A stretch of 64,000 bases of DNA from Modicisalibacter luteus DSM 23508 (GTDB taxonomy: Bacteria; Pseudomonadota; Gammaproteobacteria; Pseudomonadales; Halomonadaceae): positions 62,001 through 126,000 of the forward strand of contig NZ_KB899989.1 in the NCBI RefSeq assembly GCF_000378505.1, read 5' to 3'. Each line of letters starts with the position of its first letter. Positions within the stretch are counted from its first letter, which is position 1. Of this stretch, positions 57,178 through 64,000 are shown one piece after another. The position numbers and the translations under genes were made by a program. The notes under the pieces were generated by a model. The model made no database searches and had not been told where the DNA came from. It saw nothing but the letters and a program-made list of their open reading frames with translations.

Positions 57178-58380
57178 CTATTGGCCCGCTGAAAGATCAG
57201 CTCCAGACGCCTCGCGTGCCTGGACGCCAGTCACGATCACCAGTGCCGCCAGGAGCAGCATGCCCCCGCTAGCGATGAAAACCCATGTGACACCGCTAAT
57301 ATCGACGATCATGCCTCCTACGGCCGCGCCGGTAGCGATAGCGAGCTGAATGGCCGCCACCAGTAACCCACCTGCGCTCTCTGCCTCGTCCGGCACGGTG
57401 CGCGAGAGCCAGGTGGACCAGGCCACCGGGATGGCGCCGAAGGCCAGCCCCCAGACGGCAACCAGGGCACCATCGAGAATGGCCATGCCGCCCTGGCTGG
57501 CCAAGCTCAGCCCCAGCGTGCCCATCAGTAACGGTGCCACGACCAAAGTCAGGCGCAGGCTGCGCTCGATCAATGCCCCGGCAAGGAAGTTGCCCACGAA
57601 ATTGGCTACCCCAAAGCCGAGCAGAATGGCGGCAACGCCGTTCACCCCGACGCCGGTCACGGTTTCTAAAAAGGGACGAATATAAGTAAAGAAGGCGAAG
57701 TGGCCGGTGAAGACTAGTCCCGCCGCGAGCATGCCGAGTCCGACTCGTGGGCGCATCAGCACATCGAACAGTGTACGCAGGCGCGTCACACCGCTGGGCG
57801 CCATGCGCGGCAAAGTAGCGTATTGCACCACGAGCGCTAACAGGCCCAGCAGCGACGCCGCCAGGAAGACGTTGCGCCAGCCGATGAGGTCACCAAAAAA
57901 GCTGCCCAGCGGTGCTGCGGCAATGGTGGCCACGGAAACGCCGCTGAACATGATCGATAGTGCGCGCGGCACCAATTCTTCGGGTACGAGACGCATGATC
58001 GTCGCGACCGACATGGTCCAGAACCCGCCCAGTGCTACGCCGAGCAGAACGCGCCCTATTAACAGCACCGGCAAGGTGGGAGCCAACGCAACCAATAAAT
58101 TGGAAGCAACCAGAAGAACCGAGAAGGTCAGCAACACGAATCGCCGATCGATTCGCCGCATCGCCGCCGTGATGAGCAGGCTCGTTAGCAGAGCAATCGC
58201 TGCAGTCGCGGTTACCGCTTGGCCCGCCATCCCTTCGGTAATACCCAAGTCTTCCGCCATGGGGGTCAGCAGGCTGGCGGGAAGAAACTCTGCTGTGACC
58301 AGCCCGAAGACGCCCAGCGTTACCGAGATCACTGCCGCCCAAGCGGGCTCGGCCCGTTGTGTCAGTTCGTTCATTGGCAT
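57178..58380 (-). CDS. nepI: MFS exporter, NepI-like (purine ribonucleoside efflux)
   Basis: 400 residues, 12 helices. TAEFLPASLLTPMAEDLGITEGMAGQAV, GRVLLGVALGGFWTMS, APLGSFFGDLIGWRNVFLAA and FAFFTYIRPF closely match E. coli NepI, which exports inosine and other purine ribonucleosides. It starts at ATG 58380 (GGAT upstream) or at Met3. It is divergent from an AraC regulator with 74 bp between starts, suggesting direct control. Symbol by similarity only. Confidence 0.83.
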   Translation of the reverse strand: MPMNELTQRAEPAWAAVISVTLGVFGLVTAEFLPASLLTPMAEDLGITEGMAGQAVTATAAIALLTSLLITAAMRRIDRRFVLLTFSVLLVASNLLVALAPTLPVLLIGRVLLGVALGGFWTMSVATIMRLVPEELVPRALSIMFSGVSVATIAAAPLGSFFGDLIGWRNVFLAASLLGLLALVVQYATLPRMAPSGVTRLRTLFDVLMRPRVGLGMLAAGLVFTGHFAFFTYIRPFLETVTGVGVNGVAAILLGFGVANFVGNFLAGALIERSLRLTLVVAPLLMGTLGLSLASQGGMAILDGALVAVWGLAFGAIPVAWSTWLSRTVPDEAESAGGLLVAAIQLAIATGAAVGGMIVDISGVTWVFIASGGMLLLAALVIVTGVQAREASGADLSAGQ

Positions 58381-58454
58381 GTCCTATATCCAACAGGTTG
58401 TTGCAATGCAGAATAAAATGGACGCGTCGGACGATCCATGCTAAATGCTCTCGA

Positions 58455-59468
58455 ATGATTGACTATTCGTCCGAATCGACTCACACGCCGCCCGCCTCGC
58501 TTCCCAGTGACCGGGTCAGCGAATTGCTGCTGGGCATGCGGTTGCGCGGCATTCGCTATCGCCGCATCCAGGTGACGCCGCCCTATGGCCTACGTTTCGG
58601 CACCATAGAGGGTTGGGCGCAGTTCCACTTCATTGCCCGAGGGTCCGTCTTTCTGCGCAGCCCGGGCGGAGCACTACATACGTTGGAAGCGGGCGATGCC
58701 CTGCTCTTGCCGCGAGGTGGTGAACACGAGTTGCTTTCGGCACCGGATCAGCCCAGCCGCGACATCGCCGACTACGAGAGTGCCCTGCTCTGCGAGTCGG
58801 TCCGCTCGGTCAAAGCATGTCCGGAAGGAAGCTGTCCGACGACCCGTGCCGTCTTCTTCAGCGCCTGCCTGGAATTCGACCTCGGCGGCATGCATCCCCT
58901 CGTGGCCCTGATGCCGGAAGTGATGCGGGTTGGCACGCTGCTTGAGCGACATCCCGAAATCCTGCCCATGCTCGAGGCAATGGAACGCGAGGCTCGCACG
59001 GAGCGCGCAGGATTTGCCGGCATCCTGGCACGGCTTGCCGATGTAATCTCGGCCTATATCGTACGCGGTTGGGTAGAGTGCGGCTGTGGCGATGCGACTG
59101 GCTGGGTTGAGGCCCTACGCGATCCGCGCCTGGGGCGTGTCATCAGCGCTCTGCATCGCGACCCGGGCCGCCACTGGACGGTGGCCGAGCTCGCTGCGGA
59201 GATGGGCAGCTCACGATCGGTCTTCGCCGAGCGCTTCCTGGCGATCACCGGCATGACGCCGCATCGCTATGTGAGTGAACTGCGGATGCGCCTGGCCACC
59301 CAGTGGATAGGGCGTGACCACATGCCGATCGAAACCGTTGCCCTGCGTCTGGGCTATGGCTCGCAGGCCGCCTTTAGCCGGGCTTTCAAGCGCATCACAG
59401 GGCAATCCCCCGGCGCGATTCGTGCCGCGTCGAAGGCGGAACGGATCATGGACCCAGCCATGCGCTGA
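58455..59468 (+). CDS. AraC-family transcriptional regulator with cupin-type sensor
   Basis: 337 residues from ATG 58455. The N-terminal AraC-binding cupin domain (about 10-200) has the metal/ligand-like GGEHELL strand and an odd Cys-containing insert (ACPEGSC, near 120). The C-terminal double helix-turn-helix (about 225-320) includes WTVAELAAEMGSSRSVFAERF and ETVALRLGYGSQAAFSRAFKRITGQSPG. It is divergent from the nepI-like exporter and probably its activator. The upstream in-frame start at 58359 overlaps the exporter and is not used. Confidence 0.88.
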   Translation: MIDYSSESTHTPPASLPSDRVSELLLGMRLRGIRYRRIQVTPPYGLRFGTIEGWAQFHFIARGSVFLRSPGGALHTLEAGDALLLPRGGEHELLSAPDQPSRDIADYESALLCESVRSVKACPEGSCPTTRAVFFSACLEFDLGGMHPLVALMPEVMRVGTLLERHPEILPMLEAMEREARTERAGFAGILARLADVISAYIVRGWVECGCGDATGWVEALRDPRLGRVISALHRDPGRHWTVAELAAEMGSSRSVFAERFLAITGMTPHRYVSELRMRLATQWIGRDHMPIETVALRLGYGSQAAFSRAFKRITGQSPGAIRAASKAERIMDPAMR

Positions 59469-59601
59469 CCAAACTTGATAACGCCAATAAAGCAATGCGT
59501 CCCCAAGAACACGTGCCCAGCCCGAAGTACAACGTTAATGAAGGCACGGTGTCTCAGTGTTGTTATCGACATAAGGGTAGCCCGATTTTTCCCATCCATG
59601 C

Positions 59602-60624
59602 TCAGCGAGTCCGGGTCACCTTCTTGAGATGCCGCGGTCGATCGGGGTCGTTGCCGCGCGCCGCGGCCAGCCTCGCAGTCATGATGTAGAAGCTCTGGAT
59701 CACCGACAGCGGCTGCAGCGCCCCATGCCTGGCATCTACTAGTGTCAGCTCACGCTGGGCGATGCCTTCGTCTGCAGCCAGCAGGACTCGCGCGCCGACG
59801 CTTCTCAGCCATTCAACGAGTTCGAGCAGACCGGCCTGCTCGGCCCCCGGCGGAGCGAGCACCAGCACCGGATAGCCGAGGCCAATCAGTGCCATGGGGC
59901 CATGCTTGACCTCGGCGGCGCTGAACGGCTCGGCCTGGATAGCGCAGGTTTCCTTGAACTTGAGAGCCGCCTCTTGAGCGACAGCTAGCCCGGCGCCGCG
60001 GCCCACCACCATCAACCGGTCGGCGTCGCGCAGCACTTCGATGGCCGGCGACCAATCCTGCTCGGTCGCCGTGCGCAGCCGTTCGGGCAACGTTTCGAGG
60101 GCAGCGAGCAACTCACGATCCTGATTCCAGTGCCCAAGCATCTGTGCACAGGCCGACAGCGTGGCCAGATAGCTTTTGGTCGCGGCGACGCTGTGCTCCT
60201 CGCCAGCGTACAGTGAAATTTCACGGTCGCTAGCCTCGCCCAGCGGCGACTGCGGTGTATTGACCAGCGCCAGCGTCTGCGCTCCGCCATCAGCCAGCGC
60301 CCGCTGAGTCTCTATCAGGTCGGGACTCTGGCCGGACTGAGAGATAGCCAGTGACAGCTGACCGTCGAGCCGCCACGGTGCCCGCGCCAAGGTGGTCAAC
60401 GATGGCGGTATCGAAGCCACAGGGATACCGCGGCTCTGCATGCACAAATAGGCAAAATAGCTGGCGGCATGATCGGAGCTGCCACGCGCCACGGTGACCA
60501 CACCGCGCGGGTCGCGTTGACGCAGCCAATCGCCGAGTTCGGCGAATGGCTCGGCGTTACGGGCCAGTTGGCCAGCGATGCACTCGGGAGCATCACACGC
60601 TTCACTGAGCATCACCGAATTCAT
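59602..60624 (-). CDS. SIS-domain sugar isomerase/deaminase (GlmS C-terminal-like, possibly NagB-II)
   Basis: 340 residues with two SIS domains (about 30-165 and 190-335), as in the isomerase half of GlmS but without the glutaminase domain. Motifs: TVARGSSDHAASY, AISQSGQSPD, EHSVAATKSY, LKFKETCAIQAEPFSAAEVKHGP and the closing NDPDRPRHLKKVTRT. Stand-alone proteins of this type include NagB-II (glucosamine-6-phosphate deaminase), AgaS and FrlB. The glucosamine-6-phosphate role is inference. No nagA or transporter is adjacent. Confidence 0.8.
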   Translation of the reverse strand: MNSVMLSEACDAPECIAGQLARNAEPFAELGDWLRQRDPRGVVTVARGSSDHAASYFAYLCMQSRGIPVASIPPSLTTLARAPWRLDGQLSLAISQSGQSPDLIETQRALADGGAQTLALVNTPQSPLGEASDREISLYAGEEHSVAATKSYLATLSACAQMLGHWNQDRELLAALETLPERLRTATEQDWSPAIEVLRDADRLMVVGRGAGLAVAQEAALKFKETCAIQAEPFSAAEVKHGPMALIGLGYPVLVLAPPGAEQAGLLELVEWLRSVGARVLLAADEGIAQRELTLVDARHGALQPLSVIQSFYIMTARLAAARGNDPDRPRHLKKVTRTR

Positions 60625-60896
60625 GAGTCGTCTCCCGGGAGGCCTGACTAGGGACCTGTATGGTAAGCGTCATCGCCACCACCATAGATCCTGATGAAGA
60701 CAAAACAATTACCCCTTGATCTTATATGGGTGTCAGAAAGATGGCGCAGTTGGGAAGAAACAATGCCTTCAGATACTTGCCCGGCCCTTGAAAGCAGCCT
60801 CCCTGGCTTGATTTTCGATGTATCAATCCGCATGAAATGTCTACGCAACAACATGCCGCGAGCCAATCATCCGCAAGCAATGGCAGGGAGAACGTT

Positions 60897-61526
60897 ATGA
60901 AAACGCTGGTCATCGGCGCGAATGGCCAAATCGGGCGCCAGTTTTGTGAGTTGGCCAATATGGCGGGCCTGCCCATCCGTGCAATGATCCGTGACAGCGG
61001 ACAGCAAGGCTGGTTTCGCGAGCGCGGTATCGACTCGGTGATCGCCAACCTGGAGGATGACTTCCGGCATGCCTTCTATGGTTGCGACCAGGTGATCTTT
61101 ACCGCCGGCTCCGGGCCGCATACCGGCCCCGACAAGACATTGCTGATCGACCTGCACGCGGCGATTCGCGCCACCGAGCTGTCCAGCGAGCTGGGGCTTT
61201 CACGCGTTATCATGGTCAGTGCCTTGCGTGCCGAGAACCCGCTCGACGCACCTGAAAAACTGCGCCCCTACATGGCCGCCAAGCACGCTGCCGATGCCGT
61301 ACTACGCGCAGCACGCGTACCGCATGTCATCCTCAAGCCCGGCCGGCTGACGGATGAACCGGCAACCCAGCGCGTGGCCACCTCACTGGAAGAGGCAGGC
61401 AGTAACCTGGTGTCTCGAGCCAACGTGGCACATGCCCTGCTCCACCTGGCACGAGCGCGTACACTGTCCAACCGTGAATTCGTGCTTCTCGATGGGCAGC
61501 ACACCATTGAGGATGCCCTACAGTAA
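60897..61526 (+). CDS. NAD(P)-binding atypical SDR (YwnB/HSCARG-like)
   Basis: 209 residues from ATG 60897 (AGGGAG upstream). Rossmann motif VIGANGQIG (5-13) and a conserved VSALRAENPLDAPEKLRPYMAAKHAADAVLR segment split across about 104-135, where the Tyr/Lys dyad of classical SDRs is reduced to a YxxxK pattern (YMAAK). The C-terminal KPGRLTDEP and RANVAHALLHLA complete the atypical SDR5 pattern. Likely a flavin/NADPH-linked reductase or NAD(P) sensor; substrate unknown. 87 bp upstream of rnb, possibly cotranscribed. Confidence 0.85.
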   Translation: MKTLVIGANGQIGRQFCELANMAGLPIRAMIRDSGQQGWFRERGIDSVIANLEDDFRHAFYGCDQVIFTAGSGPHTGPDKTLLIDLHAAIRATELSSELGLSRVIMVSALRAENPLDAPEKLRPYMAAKHAADAVLRAARVPHVILKPGRLTDEPATQRVATSLEEAGSNLVSRANVAHALLHLARARTLSNREFVLLDGQHTIEDALQ

Positions 61527-61613
61527 CGGCACTGTCATGGCCACGGGAATTGGCGATAGCGCGCTAAATCCGTATAGTGGCTTTTCGTCCCCGCCAATCG
61601 TACCGACTCCTTC

Positions 61614-63554
61614 ATGCTGCAAAACAATTCGCTGCTTGCTCAGCTCAAGCAACAGATCCGTGAAAGCACACCCCGCGTCGAGGGTGTAATCAAGGCGACC
61701 GACCGCGGTTTCGGTTTCTTGGAAACCGACAACGGCGAGTCCTACTTCGTGCCGCCGCCCGCCATGAAGCAGGTACTCCATGGCGATCGCGTCGAAGCCG
61801 TCCTCAAGGAGGAAGGCGACAAGAAATCCGTCGAGCCGGAAACTCTAATCGAAGCAGGCCTTGATCGCTTCATTGCCCGTGTTCAGAAGCGTGAAGGCCG
61901 TCTGGCCGTGATTCCCGATCACCCCTCGATCAAGACTGCACTCAAGGCCCGAATCAAGAACAACCTCGACGAGCAGAGCTTCAGCGATGGCGACTGGGTG
62001 GTTGCACGCCTGGTACGCCATCCGCTCAAGCCCGACGATCGCGCCTTCTTCACGCAAATCGACGAGCTGATCGCCAAGACCGATAACCCGGCGGTGCCAT
62101 GGCGGGTCACCCTGGCGCGCCATGCGCTGGAGCAGGCCTCACCTCAAGCCGGCGACGACTGGCCGCTGCTCGAGGAAGGCTTGGTGCGGGAGGATCTCAG
62201 CGCGCTACCCTTCTTTACCATCGACGGCGAGAAAACGCGCGACATGGACGATGCTCTGCATGTCGAGACGCGCGAGAACGGCGGATGGCGCCTGACCGTG
62301 GCCATTGCCGACCCGACCGCTTACGTCGCCGAGGGTCATGCCGCCGATCTGGAAGCCCAAACCCGCGCCTTCACGGTGTATCTGCCCGGCCAGAACGTCA
62401 CCATGCTGCCAGAGACGCTGTCTGACGACCTGTGTTCGCTGAAGGAAGGCGAAGACCGCCCGGCGCTGGCTTGCACGCTGGACGTGAATGCCGACGGCAG
62501 TCTTGGCGACTACCGCTTCTTTGCGGCGAACGTGCGCTCGCACGCCCGTCTGGTCTACGACAACGTTTCCGATTGGCTCGAGGGCCAGGGTGAGTGGACG
62601 CCAGCCGCCGGTATCGACGACCAGCTCAGCGCCTTGGCCAGGCTGACCGAGGCGCGTAGTGCCTGGCGCAGCGAACATGCGCTGGTGTTCAAGGACCGGC
62701 CGGATTACGTATTCGATCTCGACGACGCAGGCAATGTCCTTGAGGTACGGGTAGAAGATCGCCGTATCGCCAATCGCATGATCGAAGAATCGATGATCGC
62801 AGCCAATGCCTGCTGCGCCGATCTGCTCGCCGCTCAGATCGGGCATGGTATCTTCAATGTGCACAATGCCTTCGAGCCCGAAAAGGCCGATGCGGCACTG
62901 GAATTCCTGGCCACGCAGCAGATCGAGGTCGAGCGTGAGGCACTGCTTGAATTGTCCCGCTACCGCGAGCTCAAGCGTGCCCTGGAGAGCCGTGAGGATG
63001 CATGGCTGGATGCACGCTTGCGCAAGTTCCAGGGCTTCACCAGCATGTCGGCCCAACCCGGTCCGCACTTCGGCTTGGGGCTGCCCGCCTACGCAACCTG
63101 GACCTCGCCGATCCGCAAATATGGCGACATGGTCAACCATCGCCTGATCAAGCGCGTTCTCAAGGGCGAGCAGGCCCCGGCCGAAGCCAGCGCAACGCTG
63201 ACCGAGCAGCTCACAGAACGGCGCAAGCTCAACCGCATGGCCGAGCGAGACGTCAAGGATTGGCTGTATGTGCGCTACCTGACTCCCGCCGCCGAAGCAC
63301 AGCAAACCTTCGAGGCCGAAATCGTCAGCATCAACCGTGGCGGTATGCGTGTACGCCTGACCGCCAATGGCGCTACCGCCTTTGTACCCGCTCCGCTGAT
63401 CCACAGCGATCGTGACAAGGTAGCGATTGACGACAAGGAAGGCCGTGTCCAGGTCGAGGGAGTCGAACGCTTCAAGCTCGGCGACGTCACCCAGGTTGTA
63501 TTGACCGAAGCGCGTGAGGATACACGCTCCCTGGTCGCCCGTCCGGCGGCCTGA
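61614..63554 (+). CDS. rnb: exoribonuclease II (RNase II)
   Basis: Processive 3'-5' exoribonuclease for mRNA decay. 646 residues, colinear with E. coli RNase II: opening LLAQLKQQIRESTPRVEG, cold-shock domains (about 20-180), RNB catalytic domain with Asp204, Asp210, Asp212 and Asp213 (TIDGEKTRDMDDALH), PGPHFGLGLPAYATWTSPIRKYGDM (split, about 483-507) and NRMAERDVKDWLY, and an S1 domain ending SLVARPAA. The start is ATG 61614 with no strong ribosome-binding site. It is followed by a terminator. Confidence 0.96.
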   Translation: MLQNNSLLAQLKQQIRESTPRVEGVIKATDRGFGFLETDNGESYFVPPPAMKQVLHGDRVEAVLKEEGDKKSVEPETLIEAGLDRFIARVQKREGRLAVIPDHPSIKTALKARIKNNLDEQSFSDGDWVVARLVRHPLKPDDRAFFTQIDELIAKTDNPAVPWRVTLARHALEQASPQAGDDWPLLEEGLVREDLSALPFFTIDGEKTRDMDDALHVETRENGGWRLTVAIADPTAYVAEGHAADLEAQTRAFTVYLPGQNVTMLPETLSDDLCSLKEGEDRPALACTLDVNADGSLGDYRFFAANVRSHARLVYDNVSDWLEGQGEWTPAAGIDDQLSALARLTEARSAWRSEHALVFKDRPDYVFDLDDAGNVLEVRVEDRRIANRMIEESMIAANACCADLLAAQIGHGIFNVHNAFEPEKADAALEFLATQQIEVEREALLELSRYRELKRALESREDAWLDARLRKFQGFTSMSAQPGPHFGLGLPAYATWTSPIRKYGDMVNHRLIKRVLKGEQAPAEASATLTEQLTERRKLNRMAERDVKDWLYVRYLTPAAEAQQTFEAEIVSINRGGMRVRLTANGATAFVPAPLIHSDRDKVAIDDKEGRVQVEGVERFKLGDVTQVVLTEAREDTRSLVARPAA

Positions 63555-63567
63555 CGTTCGTTACATT

Positions 63568-63603
63568 CACGGCGGTGCCTGATGATGGCCCGCCGTGTCT
63601 TTC
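63568..63603 (+). terminator. terminator after rnb
   Basis: CACGGCGG (63568-63575) pairs with CCGCCGTG (63590-63597), continued by GCC/GGC past one bulged T, then TCTTTC. The gap to the convergent TolC-like stop is only a few bases, so it may serve both genes. Confidence 0.7.
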
Positions 63604-63607
63604 AGTA

Positions 63608-64000
63608 TCAATTCGCGTCCAAACCGGCCAGTAGCGCCATGGCCTGACTCAAGTCGCGCGTTTCCAGATCCCCCACGGCGGCTTCCAGCGCCAGCTTGTC
63701 TGCCAACCACTGCCCGATGACTTCCACAAATTCGATACGCAGGTCGTAAAGGTCGGCACGTGCATCCAGCACATCGACCAGATCTCGCAGCCCGAGTTGT
63801 TCCCCCTTGTCGGCGGCTTCCAGAAACAACGTGGCCGATTCCAACGACCGCTTGAGCGCCTCGAGACGGCGCGCCTTGCTTTCCAATCCGCGAAGGCGTT
63901 GCCGAACCTCCTGACGCGCCAGTTCACGCGCCTCGGTCATCTCGGCCTCACCGGACTGAGCATACATCTCGCCCTGGCGTACGTTGGCCTGGGTGTAACC
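63608..64000 (-). CDS. TolC-family outer-membrane efflux protein, C-terminal part (partial)
   Basis: The frame is open to the right edge, so only the last 130 residues are seen. GYTQANVRQGEMYAQSGEAE near the edge, a long coiled-coil helix (ARELARQEVRQRLRGLESKA in pieces, then LKRSLESATLFLEAADKGEQLG) and the RDLVDVLDARADLYDLRIEFVE segment are the second half of a TolC-like trimeric channel repeat. It could belong to a type I secretion or efflux system whose other parts lie beyond the window. Confidence 0.8.
   Translation of the reverse strand, partial: GYTQANVRQGEMYAQSGEAEMTEARELARQEVRQRLRGLESKARRLEALKRSLESATLFLEAADKGEQLGLRDLVDVLDARADLYDLRIEFVEVIGQWLADKLALEAAVGDLETRDLSQAMALLAGLDAN

Noticed and set aside
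60694-60900. 68-codon plus-strand frame ahead of the NAD(P)-binding protein
   Set aside because: No ribosome-binding site; it overlaps the start of the downstream gene and has no motif.

Overview
The window looks like a core-chromosome segment of a moderately GC-rich halophilic gammaproteobacterium. The best guess is Halomonadaceae (Halomonas, Chromohalobacter or a relative). This is inferred from protein resemblance to Pseudomonas and enterobacterial orthologues, the long NAD-type glutamate dehydrogenase, the Pseudomonas-type isocitrate lyase, and the conserved blocks rluE-nudJ-mnmA-hflD-purB-roxA and aat-bpt-infA//clpA-clpS. No database search was possible, so the taxonomy is inference. No insertion sequence, prophage, integron or CRISPR array was seen.

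Layout. 1-6.1 kb: 5' end of gdhB, a LysR-murI-trmA run on the minus strand, a hemerythrin-like protein with a degraded metal site, and rarA. 6.1-10.3 kb: lolA and ftsK (minus). 10.5-15.3 kb: an N-degron cluster with both aminoacyl-tRNA-protein transferases (aat, bpt), infA, and the ClpA/ClpS unfoldase-adaptor pair pointing back at them. 15.6-21.6 kb: a compact RNA-modification and purine block (rluE, nudJ, mnmA, hflD, purB, roxA, GNAT), partly translationally coupled. 21.6-26.3 kb: aceA behind a palindromic operator-like site, a SlyB-like lipoprotein, a small membrane protein, a SlyD-type PPIase and an exported MsrA. 26.3-31.7 kb: a ynfM/ynfL-like transporter-regulator pair, an NlpC/P60 lipoprotein and a large duplicated DUF1266 protein. 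31.9-37.7 kb: gabD-gabT, a large-subunit catalase and a DUF924 protein. 37.8-40.8 kb: a small membrane protein, an array of PhoB half-sites in front of a Tat-exported PhoD phosphatase, a probable CsrB/RsmZ-type regulatory RNA, a SinR/Cas2-fold-like protein and a 50-residue ORF.

40.8-50.1 kb (minus strand) is the most coherent system. A formate dehydrogenase operon (fdoG-fdoH-fdoI-fdhE) runs directly into selA, selB and the selenocysteine tRNA gene selC. FdoG is read through an in-frame UGA at codon 198 that is followed by a bacterial SECIS hairpin. The enzyme and the dedicated machinery for inserting its selenocysteine therefore lie in one gene run; only selD is missing from the window.

50.4-64 kb: an SSS-family sodium symporter, ycjX-ycjF, an AI-2E-family permease, a HAD phosphatase, a nepI-like exporter with a divergent AraC regulator, a SIS-domain sugar-phosphate protein, an NAD(P)-binding protein, rnb (RNase II), and the 3' end of a TolC-like gene running off the window.

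Most genes have clear Shine-Dalgarno sequences. Non-ATG starts are supported for trmA and bpt (GTG) and for ftsK and the DUF1266 gene (TTG), and are likely for the AI-2E gene and possible for fdhE (GTG). Strong hairpin terminators separate most transcription units.
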